The position numbers were made by a program, and so were the translations under genes. A stretch of DNA of 11,550 bases from Prevotellaceae bacterium. Lineage in GTDB: Bacteria; Bacteroidota; Bacteroidia; Bacteroidales; Bacteroidaceae. Below the pieces are notes generated by a model. It was not told where the DNA came from. It saw nothing but the letters and a program-made list of their open reading frames with translations, and did not search any database. The DNA is taken from positions 1,687-13,236 of the forward strand of contig JAJPYW010000110.1 of assembly GCA_021204715.1 (NCBI GenBank), in the 5' to 3' direction. Below are positions 1-8,401 of the stretch, in pieces. The stretch's first letter is position 1. Each line of letters starts with the position of its first letter.

Positions 1-299
1 CTCCTCACATCGAGGATAACGTTCCGCTCTTTATAAGAAGAAACATCGAGCGGCATGTAATAATCAATGTGGTTCATCGCCAACCTTACATGGACAGACA
101 TCTCCATTTTGGCATCCGCCAACAACCTCACTTCACATTCGGGCGCGGCATCCTCTATAGGCAGGAGGATATATTTGCCCTCGCAGTCAACCCTGACGAT
201 ATACCGGCCGTTGCCTGCATGTTCAACCCTTGCATCCGACGCGCTTAACGACGGACAGAGAAGGGAGAAAAGAAGCAGAATAAAGAGAATGTGTTTCAT
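1..299 (-). CDS. Secreted GH32-type fructosidase, N-terminal fragment (runs off left edge)
   Basis: This is the first 99 codons of a minus-strand gene that starts with ATG at 299 and stays open to the window edge. Residues 1-20 form a signal peptide (KHILFILLLFSLLCPSLSA) with likely cleavage after Ala20. The Cys at 15 is preceded by Leu, so it does not make a lipobox, and a soluble periplasmic protein is expected. Residues 25-99 (GKYILLPIEDAAPE, then VRLAMNHIDYYMPLDVSSYK) resemble the beta-rich N-terminal domain (DUF4980 type) that precedes the GH32 five-bladed propeller in Bacteroides exo-fructosidases such as BT1759 and BT1765. The catalytic motifs lie outside the window, so the enzyme call rests on this domain and on context. 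Only 5 bases separate it from the GH32 gene upstream, so it is the next gene of the operon. Inferred role: release of fructose from imported oligosaccharides in the periplasm. The domain match is from memory. Confidence 0.8.
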   Translation of the reverse strand, partial: MKHILFILLLFSLLCPSLSASDARVEHAGNGRYIVRVDCEGKYILLPIEDAAPECEVRLLADAKMEMSVHVRLAMNHIDYYMPLDVSSYKERNVILDVR

Positions 300-304
300 A
301 TCGA

Positions 305-1861
305 TTAATAAGTCATGACACTGATGTTGCTCACCGTAACGCAGCCATCCGAGCAAAAGATACCCCATGGATTGCGTTGCATATAATAAATACGGTTAGT
401 GAAGGCATATTGGCCATTGATATACACCACACACACACTTTGGTCGGTAACGGCCGTGATGTGGTATTTCCCGTCGTCAGGGTGGATGAAGTTGAAATAA
501 TTGATGTTGTCACGCTGTTCCTCGCCCGCCTCGTCAAGGCTCCACTTGTCGAATTTCAGCGCGTCCCAGCGGTCCTCTATGTACACCCGATAATCGTAGT
601 CGCGGTCAGAGCAGTCGACAAAGGAAATTCCGAATACACTCTCGCCGGGGCTGACTTCCGCGTCGAATTCTATTTTGTTTGTATATTCTAAACGGGGAAA
701 ATGCAAGGTGGAGCCTGACATGATGGAATAACTGCCGTCGGCTGAATAAACGGAAGTGTAGTCATCACCTGACGGCGTAACCGCTGATGATACGGTAAAT
801 TTCGATTTTATGGCATCAGGGCAGTCAAAACCCAATGTGCCGTCAGCGTTCTGCACCACCTTGTGTGCCACTAACGCGCCGCCCCAATCGCTGTCACCTT
901 CTGAGACATTCCCCTCCCGTGTGGCGCACCAGCCCCAAATATATCTGTTGTTGCCGTCGGACGCCGTCTTTCCCGCATAGAATGAAGTACCTTCGAGTTT
1001 GCCCTCGTCGCGCCAAGGGTATTCCGGGTCGTCACCCATGTTCATCAATTCGGAAAGAGAGCTGGCATAGAAGAACTGTACTTGACGGGTGATGTCCTTG
1101 TCGGAATATACAAGGTACCAGTAGCCGCCCATTTGAAACACGTCCGGACATTCGTAGAAACGTCCCCATTTGTTGTAGAAGAAAGGCTCGCTTTCCACCC
1201 ACGTATCAAGGTCGGACGATACATATTGGGCCAATACCGATGTGCCGTCTTTAATGGCGGCAATGACCATTCGGTACAATCCCGATGCCTCGTCGTAAAA
1301 CACGTACGGGTCGCGGAACTCGTCTTGGTTGTAATTGGAAGAGGCCTGCATGCGGAACGAGCGGTCTTTCGTCCATGTGATACCGTCATCGGATGTCGCC
1401 CGAAGAATGACCTCGCGTGGCGAAGCCGATTTGTGTCCGGTATAGAATGTATAGTATTTCCCTGCTTTAATCAACGTGCTGCCCGTTCCCATTGCCGGGT
1501 CATCTTCCACTGCACCGCCACAAGCTATCGCCTCACCATAGTTTGTGTACGAAGCGGCGTTGTCGGTGGCAAGTTCGTATATGGGGTGATATATCTCAGA
1601 GTCACCGTTGCGCAGGTCCTCCAAGTAAAGTATGCGGAACGTCTGCGAAGAGTTATCGTAGAAGGGCATGGGGTCGCCCACATAGCCTACGTAGGGCTTG
1701 AGCCACAAGTCACTTTTCATGGCTCCCTCAGAGTTGTAGAATGTGTAAGTAGACTGCATGTCGTAACCGTAGTCTGCTGCATCCCCGTCATCCGAGCAAC
1801 CGGCAAGAGGCAATGCCATGAGCACGCCACAGAGTGCATGTAATATAAATGTAAGTTTCAT
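305..1861 (-). CDS. Surface GH32 lipoprotein, probable endo-acting levanase/fructanase (BT1760-like)
   Basis: This 518-residue lipoprotein has a signal peptide ending in the lipobox LPLAGC, with Cys22 acylated. The acidic run after it (SDDGD) fits the Bacteroides surface-export signal. Residues about 55-355 form the GH32 five-bladed propeller and 355-518 the C-terminal beta-sandwich. All three GH32 catalytic acids are visible: the nucleophile Asp63 in VGDPMPFYD, the transition-state stabiliser Asp184 in FRDP, and the acid/base Glu237 in YECPD. The first motif departs from the usual WMNDPNG, since Gly replaces Asn before the Asp. The enzyme should hydrolyse beta-fructan at the cell surface into pieces for the SusCD importer. 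It starts 14 bases after the glycan-binding protein gene, and the next GH32 gene begins 5 bases after its stop. Position and lipidation match BT1760, a surface endo-levanase. Activity on levan rather than inulin, and endo rather than exo cutting, are inferred. Confidence 0.9.
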   Translation of the reverse strand: MKLTFILHALCGVLMALPLAGCSDDGDAADYGYDMQSTYTFYNSEGAMKSDLWLKPYVGYVGDPMPFYDNSSQTFRILYLEDLRNGDSEIYHPIYELATDNAASYTNYGEAIACGGAVEDDPAMGTGSTLIKAGKYYTFYTGHKSASPREVILRATSDDGITWTKDRSFRMQASSNYNQDEFRDPYVFYDEASGLYRMVIAAIKDGTSVLAQYVSSDLDTWVESEPFFYNKWGRFYECPDVFQMGGYWYLVYSDKDITRQVQFFYASSLSELMNMGDDPEYPWRDEGKLEGTSFYAGKTASDGNNRYIWGWCATREGNVSEGDSDWGGALVAHKVVQNADGTLGFDCPDAIKSKFTVSSAVTPSGDDYTSVYSADGSYSIMSGSTLHFPRLEYTNKIEFDAEVSPGESVFGISFVDCSDRDYDYRVYIEDRWDALKFDKWSLDEAGEEQRDNINYFNFIHPDDGKYHITAVTDQSVCVVYINGQYAFTNRIYYMQRNPWGIFCSDGCVTVSNISVMTY

Positions 1862-1875
1862 AATCGTGTTTATTA

Positions 1876-3255
1876 TTAGTTTTCAATTCCCGTCAGATAG
1901 TTCAGTATGTTTTCCGTTAATTGTATTCTGTTGGCAGAATACCCATTGTCGCCATCATTGGCGATGTTCCACTCAAAGCCACCCGTGCCGACCAGTATCA
2001 CCCTGCCTGCAGTAGACGTAGTGGCGGGGAACTCCACGATGGCCGTTTTATTGCCGTCATCGGCTTCGTAGGCAAGACGCTTGCCGCCCGTCTCAAGCTC
2101 CCATCCTTCGAGGCTGTGGTCGGGATAGTCCCATATATTCCAGTCTACTTGGCAGTTTGTCGTGGCGAATCCTGTGTCGATGAGGAAAATCTCTTCTCCC
2201 GGTTCGGCCGACATTCCCTCAAAAACGGCATGCCCCGCATCATCCACGATAAATCCCAAGGGAGACTGAAGCACTTGCGCGACATCATACCGCGATTTGG
2301 CATTCGGTTCCTTCTCGTCGAGAGCTATCTGGTATACATCGTTGATATATTTGCAGGCGTAGCGCGACAAGAAGAGGCTGCCGCCATTTGCGTAATATGT
2401 CTTTATCGCGTCGCGTGAGTCCCATCCCTGTGAGGGCCAGTCGTCATAGTCCAAATGCCACCACAAGGCTTTCACCTGACCGGGGTCGAGCACAACGGCG
2501 CCACTGATAATATCCTGCATCGAAATATATTCAGCCCGCGGAACATTGGCAAGCATCCATTCGGCCGCCGCTTTTTCCTCATCGGAAAGGGCGGAAACCG
2601 TTGCCGCCGTGCCGATGAAAGCGGTAACGGGCATATCCGTAGCCAGTGCCGTGACAGTGTAGACGGCCTCTACGCCGTGGTTGGTTACGGTAAACTCAAC
2701 GGGTTCGGTAAAATCGAGTGTCGACCCTGTCGCGGGAGTACACTCTGACAGGTCGCTCAACGTATAGTTTACCTTCAGGCGCGTTACATCCGTCCCCATG
2801 GTCAGATAAACAGTTATCGTCAGGTTCTCATCGTCTATCACACCGGTATATTGAGTGCCGCCGGTATCGGTAAGGGTGAATGATGTGATGACGGCTTCAT
2901 AGCACTTCACTGTAACCGTATAGTCGATATACGTATTGCCGTTGGTAATCTTGAATATCACCGGCATCGTGAAGTCGACCGTGCTGCCGGAAGGAATGTT
3001 CGATTGCGCTCCATCCGAAAGGACAAACACAGGAGCAAGGCACGTGAGATCCGTTCCCACAGGCATGAAAACCGTTACGGTCTTGTTTACATTGTCTATC
3101 GTTCCCTCCTGACCGTTGACGGTGAACGAGAGGATGAAGTCCTCGCCACTTGTGTCAATTGTAGGTTTGTCCATATCATTGCAGCCGGCTGCAATGAAAA
3201 TGGTCGAAAAGAAAAGGAACACCACAAGAGACTTGTATTTATTTGAATTTCTCAT
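1876..3255 (-). CDS. Surface glycan-binding lipoprotein with two DUF5018-like repeats and a GATase-like C-terminal domain
   Basis: This 459-residue lipoprotein has a signal peptide ending in FIAAGC (Cys25). Two beta-sandwich repeats follow, at about 38-117 and 120-205. They share the pattern ITSFTL...VTVxxPxGTDLT...VxYxLSD...SGSTxDFTxPVxFxVTN, typical of DUF5018-type domains. Residues about 208-459 are an alpha/beta domain starting AFIGTAATVSALSDEE that resembles DUF4960, a glutamine-amidotransferase-like fold. It contains an aromatic-rich stretch (WWHLDYDDWPSQGWD, about 265-279) that could bind sugar. The protein occupies the SusE/F position and matches BT1761, the levan-binding surface protein, in gene order and domain plan. 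Probable role: holding fructan at the cell surface next to SusD and the surface GH32. It lies 45 bases after susD and 14 bases before the GH32 gene. I see no obvious catalytic Cys-His pair in the C-terminal domain, so binding is more likely than catalysis. Domain names are from memory. Confidence 0.85.
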   Translation of the reverse strand: MRNSNKYKSLVVFLFFSTIFIAAGCNDMDKPTIDTSGEDFILSFTVNGQEGTIDNVNKTVTVFMPVGTDLTCLAPVFVLSDGAQSNIPSGSTVDFTMPVIFKITNGNTYIDYTVTVKCYEAVITSFTLTDTGGTQYTGVIDDENLTITVYLTMGTDVTRLKVNYTLSDLSECTPATGSTLDFTEPVEFTVTNHGVEAVYTVTALATDMPVTAFIGTAATVSALSDEEKAAAEWMLANVPRAEYISMQDIISGAVVLDPGQVKALWWHLDYDDWPSQGWDSRDAIKTYYANGGSLFLSRYACKYINDVYQIALDEKEPNAKSRYDVAQVLQSPLGFIVDDAGHAVFEGMSAEPGEEIFLIDTGFATTNCQVDWNIWDYPDHSLEGWELETGGKRLAYEADDGNKTAIVEFPATTSTAGRVILVGTGGFEWNIANDGDNGYSANRIQLTENILNYLTGIEN

Positions 3256-3300
3256 AACGACTTACATTATATTTTAATAGGTTCTGTTTTTAATCACTTC

Positions 3301-5037
3301 TTATTCCCATCCACAATTTTGAATGTACACGTTGTTGCTGTAGTTTATCTGCTTGTACGGTATAGGGCAATACTCGTTCTTGTTTTTGGTGAAATAGGCG
3401 CTGTTGAGATAGGAACGCCTGTTCTTCTCGCTTCCGTAATAAGCGTTCATCGTCTCTTCGGCCACGCCCCAGCGCACGAGGTCGAAAAATCTTCCACATT
3501 CCATTGCCAATTCAAGACGGCGTTCCCACCTTACCGCGTTACGCGCTTCGTCAGCGGATGTCCATGCAGTGTCATACGTCCCTATGCAGAATTTCGCATC
3601 GTAATCGAAGATGAAAGTGATGCTTTCAGCCGCTCTTTGCCGTATGGTGTTTACTATACTTCTGGCGTCTTCAAGATTCCCGCCGGCCTGTCCCAGCGCG
3701 TAGAGTTCCACTTCCGCTTCAGCTCTCATCAACATCACGTCAGCATAGCGCAATACAATCCAGTTCTTGGAATTGGCGAAATACACCCCGTTCTGCACGA
3801 GGCAATCACAATCCTTGTCTACGTTTTCCTTCAGCGAGGCGAAATAACCATAGACCGACGGTGCCCGCGCCCAAGCTTGAGTATATTCCACATCGGGATT
3901 GTATTTATACTGGAATCCCGGTATCGCCACGGTATGGAAAAGCCTTGTGTCGACATTGTCAGAGGCGGAATTGTATGTATCGGCGTCGTAGGTGTCAAAC
4001 AGGGGCAAACCGTTGCTGTCTGTCTTGAAAGCGTCGACAAGGTTCTGGCTTGGCTTGTTGAAATCACAGCATCCTATTCCCTGTGGTGCCGTTAATTCGA
4101 ATGCAAAGTCTAAGTTGCCGTATTTCGTGCCGTCATTCTGGGAATACTGTACCGCCCATATCGATTCTTTTCCGTTCTCATACGATCCGGGCAGGAAATT
4201 ATAAGCGAAATCATCTTCAAGTCCGTACCCCGCCGAGGTATAAATGGCCGGATCAGTATATGTAATCACTTTCTGTAGATCTGCGGCATCGATGGACGTA
4301 ATTTCATGGGTGTCCACATTGTCCTGTCTGTATGCTTTAAAAAGATATGTCTTTGCCAGATAAGCCGCTGCCGCCGCTTTCGTCGGCCTTCCTTTCTCCG
4401 TTTGTGTCTCGGGCAAACAGTCGTATGCGTATTGAAAGTCATCGGCGATTATCTGCCACAGGGAGTCATTCGAATAGGCGCGGTTGGAGATTTGCCTGTA
4501 GGCATCGGCGTCGTCGGGCACGTTCTCGTCCACCACAGGAATATATTTGAACAGCTCCTTGAGCTTGAACATGAAGTGCGCCCTTATGAATTTCATTTCC
4601 GCCGTGCGCTCGGTCTTTTGGGGAAACTCCTCTTCGGTATATTTGTTCAGGATTCTCAGCGCGTCATTCGCTCTTGCCACGCCGCAGTAAAGCCTGTACC
4701 AAATATCATCGAACATCCACAAGTCCGTTGTCAGTCCGTTGGCTATCTCCGCGTAATACATGTGGGAACCGTCCTCGGTGTTTGCCCCTCCCTTGTATGC
4801 GTCGTCCGACCGTATGTTTCCGAGTTGCCACAACTGGAACGAAGAGTTCATCTCTTCTCCGGTCACCATATATGCGTAGGCTGCGATAACCATGTTGTCG
4901 ATGTTGTCTACTGTCGATACTTCGTCTTGCGACAAAATCCCGTTGGGTTTGGAAGCGTCGAGGAAATCGCTGCAAGCGGCAAGCATTCCGCACAAGCAGG
5001 CAACACCCAAGAATAGTATTGTATTTTTTGTTTTCAT
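3301..5037 (-). CDS. susD: SusD/RagB family glycan-binding lipoprotein (BT1762-like)
   Basis: This is a 578-residue SusD-family outer-membrane lipoprotein that forms the lid of the SusC transporter and captures fructan oligosaccharides. The signal peptide ends in GMLAAC, with the acylated Cys at residue 22, followed by SDFLDASKPNG, a typical SusD start. The mature protein has the helical TPR-like body, with the ordered N-terminal stretch FQLWQLGNIRSDDAYKGG and the SusD C-terminal signature YCPIPYKQIN followed by NVYIQNCGWE, close to the usual PIP..EI...QNPGY ending. I placed the start at the ATG at 5037. The frame can be extended one codon to a GTG at 5040, but ATG is more likely and leaves the signal peptide unchanged. 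It lies 23 bases after susC, in the same operon. The gene symbol is given for the family; this is not the starch protein. Confidence 0.93.
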   Translation of the reverse strand: MKTKNTILFLGVACLCGMLAACSDFLDASKPNGILSQDEVSTVDNIDNMVIAAYAYMVTGEEMNSSFQLWQLGNIRSDDAYKGGANTEDGSHMYYAEIANGLTTDLWMFDDIWYRLYCGVARANDALRILNKYTEEEFPQKTERTAEMKFIRAHFMFKLKELFKYIPVVDENVPDDADAYRQISNRAYSNDSLWQIIADDFQYAYDCLPETQTEKGRPTKAAAAAYLAKTYLFKAYRQDNVDTHEITSIDAADLQKVITYTDPAIYTSAGYGLEDDFAYNFLPGSYENGKESIWAVQYSQNDGTKYGNLDFAFELTAPQGIGCCDFNKPSQNLVDAFKTDSNGLPLFDTYDADTYNSASDNVDTRLFHTVAIPGFQYKYNPDVEYTQAWARAPSVYGYFASLKENVDKDCDCLVQNGVYFANSKNWIVLRYADVMLMRAEAEVELYALGQAGGNLEDARSIVNTIRQRAAESITFIFDYDAKFCIGTYDTAWTSADEARNAVRWERRLELAMECGRFFDLVRWGVAEETMNAYYGSEKNRRSYLNSAYFTKNKNEYCPIPYKQINYSNNVYIQNCGWE

Positions 5038-5060
5038 CACTGTATGTTGTTTATGAAGGG

Positions 5061-8000
5061 TTAAAATTCTACGTTGAAACCAAATGTGAGATTAAGCGGT
5101 ATGGGGTATCCTGTAGTGGGATTCTCCGGATCGATGCAAGTGAATTTCTTGCTCTTTATCGTAAGCACGTTTTGTGCGCTCAGATAGAGCCGCAGCGTGT
5201 GAATTCCTATATTCTTAACCAGTTTTTCATCAAATGTGTATCCTAACTGGAGCATGCGCAGTTTCAGATAAGAACCGTTCTCTATGAAATAAGACGAGAA
5301 GCGTGACTCGTAATTAAGGTCGGAGGTGCTCACAGCCGGTATCGACGACCCCGCGTTAGCCGGTGTCCACGCGTTGAGCAGCCTTGTCGTCCTGTTGGCG
5401 TTCATGTCTCCTAACGCCCAGAAGTCTGAGTTCTGCTTTATGGCGCTCACATCGACATCCACGTTTTGCACTCCTTGCCAGAATGTGGTCAAATCGAAGC
5501 CTTTGTATTTAAGAGATATGTTTATGCCGTAGGTGAAATCGGGATTGGGGTTCCCTATCCACGTCTGGTCGCCGGAGTCTATGATATTGTCGCCGTTGAC
5601 GTCTTTATATCTGATGCGTCCAAGTCCCGGCGAGCCTACCCTGACGTCATATTGGGAAAGATACTCATCCACTTCCGCCTGCGTCTTGAACAGCCCGTCG
5701 GCGATATAACCCGCATACATGTTTATGGAATGTCCAATGATGTTCATCACACCGTTTCCTCCAAAGTCTCCCGTGGAGGCTACGTCATCGGGAACAAAAC
5801 AAACTTTGTTCCGGTTGAACGACATATTGGCGTTTATATCGTAAGAGAAGCCGTAGGAGGTGTCGTGTCTGTAACCTATGTTTATCTCCACGCCACTGTT
5901 CTGCATCTTGCCCACGTTCCGCCATTGTCCGCCTCCTTCTCCCATTACTCCGATGTATGAAGGTTTTATAAGTATGTCTTTGGTCTTTTTGTCGTAATAT
6001 TCCACACTTCCATAAAGGTCGTTGTTGAACAAGGAGAAGTCGATTCCCACGTTTGTCTGCGAGGTCGTCTCCCATTTCAAGTCATCGTTCTGCAATTGCG
6101 TGCGCCGGAAGCCCGATTGAAGTTGCCGGCCGCCGTTGGTCCCTTCAATGTCGTATGAGGTACCGTAGGTGGGCGCGTCGCCGGTGCCGTAATTGGCTTC
6201 GTAAATCGAGTAACGCGCGGTGTTGTCTATTGTTTGGTTGCCGGTCTGTCCCCAAGCGAAGCGCAGTTTCAAGTCGCTCAAGACGCTGCCGGCACTCTCC
6301 ATGAATTTCTCTTGATTTATGCGCCATCCCAAAGAAAAAGCCGGGAACATGGCCCACCGGTTGTTCTTGCCGAAACGCGAGGAGCCGTCCCGTCTGATGG
6401 TGAACGAGGCCAGGTAGCGGTCATCGAATGAATAATTGACTTTGCCGAAGAAAGAAGCCAAGGAATAGCTGCTCGCACTTCCTCCTGACTGCATTGTTCC
6501 GCTTCCGGCATCGGGATACATGTAGGTGGTGGAGATTATGGCAAAGTCTTCCCGGTATGCCGAGAGATTCACGTCATCCTCGCGGTTTAGTTCCGTACCC
6601 GCCATGAGGTCTAATCTGTGCCCGTTCTTATCAAGATTATAGGTGGCCACGGCGTTCCACATCCATTTGGTCCAGTGTTCCTGCGACATGTTAACGGCGT
6701 TCTGCGAGTTGGACAGCACACCGTTGGTATATGGCAGGGTATAGGTCATGGCTAATTTCTGGGCGTAATCAAGCCCGAAAGTGCTGCGGATGTTCAGGCC
6801 CTTGAGCGGATTGATGTTGACGTGCGCGTCTCCGAACATCCTCCAATAGGTGTATTTGTTATCCTTGTTGTCATACACAACCCGCGCTATGTTTTGACGG
6901 TCGGGCATCGTGGTGCTCGGCCCTCCCCATCCCGTTCCGTCTACGGTATGCACCGGAATCATCGGCAAGGAAATCATCGCATCGCTGATTACATTCGCCG
7001 GAGCCTGCACCTCCGTTGTCCTGTTGAGCGTAAAGTTCTCGCCTACGGTAATGATGTCCTTGAGCAATTTGTACTCGGAATTCATTCGTGCGGAGATGCG
7101 GTCAAAATTGGTGTATTTTATAAGTCCTTCATTATTGTAATATCCTAACGAAAAGAAGTAGCTTCCTTTGTCGGTACCATTGGTCACGGAGAGATTGTAC
7201 TGTTGTATTGTCCCCGTCCTGGTTATCTCGTCAAACCAGTCCGTGCCCGCTGATGTGGCGATGGTATTGTCCGCGTCGAGATACTTGGGCAACGACATGC
7301 TGTACAGCACGGGGTATCCATCGCTGTCATATCCCCAGTTAAAGCGGTATCCCGTGACGTTGGCATTGGGGTCGTATCCATCATTTACGTTTGCCTGCCA
7401 CAGCGTCCTGCCGTATTGCTCGGTGTTCATCATCTTGAGCTTTGTCTGGTAGAGCGAGGCCGAGATGGAGGCATCGAAGTTGATGTTTATTTTCCCTTCT
7501 TTTCCTTTTTTCGTGGTGATGATGATCACACCGTTGGCCGCGCGCGAACCATAGATGGTCGCAGCCGAGGCGTCCTTCAACACTTGTATGGATTCGATGT
7601 CATTCCCGTTCAACTCGTGCATTCCCGCCGTTGTGGGCACGCCGTCGATAATATAAAGCGGATCGTTGTTGTTCATTGTACCGATGCCGCGTATTCTTAC
7701 CGTCGCGGCCCCGCTGGGAGTGCCGTCGGCGGTGATATACATTCCCGGTACCCGGCCTTGCAGCGTTTTCATGGGATTGTTCTCTCCCATTTTGCGGATT
7801 TCATTTACGTTCACCACAGCCACCGCTCCTGTCAGGTCGGCCTTGCGCTGTGTGGTATAACCCGTAACGACAACCTCGTCCAACTGTTCCAGACTCTCCT
7901 TCAAGACAATGTTGATCTTTGACTTGCCATTGACGGGTATTACCTGTTCGGAATATCCCACATACGACACTTGCAAAACAGCCTTGGAAGCGACATTCAG

Positions 8001-8252
8001 AATGAAGTTGCCGTCAAAGTCAGTAATCACACCGTTTGATGTGCCTTTCTCTTTGACCGTGGCGCCTATTATCGGCTCACCCTTTTCATCGGTTACCGTG
8101 CCGGTCACGGTGATGTTGCCCGTTTGGTCTGTTTGCAGGAGCGTGTTTACCCTGTTGCCGGCGTATGCAGGCAGGCAGCAAGCACCCATGAATCCCAAGC
8201 AAACCGCCATTGAACAAACGACATGCATTTTCAGTTTAAAAGTTCTCATCAT
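5061..8252 (-). CDS. susC: SusC/RagA TonB-dependent outer-membrane oligosaccharide importer (BT1763-like)
   Basis: This 1063-residue transporter moves fructan oligosaccharides across the outer membrane using TonB energy. The signal peptide is cleaved after about Ala31 (LPAYA). Residues about 48-119 form the carboxypeptidase-regulatory-like beta domain found in SusC proteins (TVTGTVTDEKGEPIIGATV through KINIVLKE). A TonB box follows at about 124-131 (LDEVVVTG). The plug spans roughly 132-250 and carries the SusC signatures PLYIIDGVP and GSRAANGVIIITTKKG. The remaining 800 or so residues are the 22-strand barrel, ending in Phe (NVEF) as outer-membrane proteins do. Length is normal for the family and no frame breaks are seen. 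Two ATG codons are adjacent at 8252 and 8249, so either may start translation. It is the first gene of the five-gene operon and lies 255 bases after the sensor gene, behind a structured leader. Fructan specificity is inferred from its neighbours. Confidence 0.95.
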   Translation of the reverse strand: MMRTFKLKMHVVCSMAVCLGFMGACCLPAYAGNRVNTLLQTDQTGNITVTGTVTDEKGEPIIGATVKEKGTSNGVITDFDGNFILNVASKAVLQVSYVGYSEQVIPVNGKSKINIVLKESLEQLDEVVVTGYTTQRKADLTGAVAVVNVNEIRKMGENNPMKTLQGRVPGMYITADGTPSGAATVRIRGIGTMNNNDPLYIIDGVPTTAGMHELNGNDIESIQVLKDASAATIYGSRAANGVIIITTKKGKEGKININFDASISASLYQTKLKMMNTEQYGRTLWQANVNDGYDPNANVTGYRFNWGYDSDGYPVLYSMSLPKYLDADNTIATSAGTDWFDEITRTGTIQQYNLSVTNGTDKGSYFFSLGYYNNEGLIKYTNFDRISARMNSEYKLLKDIITVGENFTLNRTTEVQAPANVISDAMISLPMIPVHTVDGTGWGGPSTTMPDRQNIARVVYDNKDNKYTYWRMFGDAHVNINPLKGLNIRSTFGLDYAQKLAMTYTLPYTNGVLSNSQNAVNMSQEHWTKWMWNAVATYNLDKNGHRLDLMAGTELNREDDVNLSAYREDFAIISTTYMYPDAGSGTMQSGGSASSYSLASFFGKVNYSFDDRYLASFTIRRDGSSRFGKNNRWAMFPAFSLGWRINQEKFMESAGSVLSDLKLRFAWGQTGNQTIDNTARYSIYEANYGTGDAPTYGTSYDIEGTNGGRQLQSGFRRTQLQNDDLKWETTSQTNVGIDFSLFNNDLYGSVEYYDKKTKDILIKPSYIGVMGEGGGQWRNVGKMQNSGVEINIGYRHDTSYGFSYDINANMSFNRNKVCFVPDDVASTGDFGGNGVMNIIGHSINMYAGYIADGLFKTQAEVDEYLSQYDVRVGSPGLGRIRYKDVNGDNIIDSGDQTWIGNPNPDFTYGINISLKYKGFDLTTFWQGVQNVDVDVSAIKQNSDFWALGDMNANRTTRLLNAWTPANAGSSIPAVSTSDLNYESRFSSYFIENGSYLKLRMLQLGYTFDEKLVKNIGIHTLRLYLSAQNVLTIKSKKFTCIDPENPTTGYPIPLNLTFGFNVEF

Positions 8253-8276
8253 TCTTTATATATAAATTGTGTTTAT

Positions 8277-8359
8277 GGTAATTTCATTCCGGTCGGTCCT
8301 CGCCGCGCGGTCTGTGCGGCTCGACAGCGTTGCCCGGACGCTTACGGTGCGAAATTACC
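8277..8359 (-). promoter_or_regulatory. Large GC-rich stem-loop in the susC 5' leader
   Basis: On the minus strand a perfect 9-bp outer stem pairs GGTAATTTC (8359-8351) with GAAATTACC (8285-8277). Inside it lie a 5-bp stem, TCCGG (8338-8334) with CCGGA (8292-8288), then GTC/GAC (8325-8323 with 8298-8296). The tip is a 5-bp stem, GCCGC (8320-8316) with GCGGC (8306-8302), around a 9-nt loop. The hairpin ends 24 bases before the susC start and is not followed by a T tract, so it is unlikely to be an intrinsic terminator. It is probably a 5' UTR structure affecting mRNA stability or translation. No known riboswitch family is recognised. The pairing is seen directly; the role is inference. Confidence 0.5.
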
Positions 8360-8382
8360 CGATAGATGAGGTATGGGCATTT

Positions 8383-8390
8383 CAAATATG
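8383..8390 (-). promoter_or_regulatory. Candidate -7 box of the susC operon promoter
   Basis: On the minus strand CATATTTG matches the Bacteroides -7 element TAnnTTTG at all but the first base. No TTTG -33 element lies at the right distance, as is common for activator-dependent promoters. Transcription would start near 8376, giving a leader of about 125 bases that includes the GC-rich hairpin. A competing candidate with equal match, CAATTTTG, lies at 8429-8422. Neither is proven. Confidence 0.3.
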
Positions 8391-8401
8391 TTTCGATTTG
8401 T

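Noticed and set aside
1082..1843. Plus-strand open frame of 253 codons opposite the GH32 gene
   Set aside because: It is antisense to a GH32 gene with all catalytic motifs intact and has no recognisable domain. The similar plus-strand frames at 3319-4095, 4306-5016 and 10026-10715 were dropped for the same reason.
5038..5040. GTG as the susD start
   Set aside because: An ATG follows immediately at 5037; a GTG start adds one residue and is less likely, although it cannot be excluded.
8150..8252. Lipobox in the SusC signal peptide (GFMGACC)
   Set aside because: Met is at the -3 position and a normal signal-peptidase I site (LPAYA, residue 31) follows. SusC proteins are barrel proteins, not lipoproteins.
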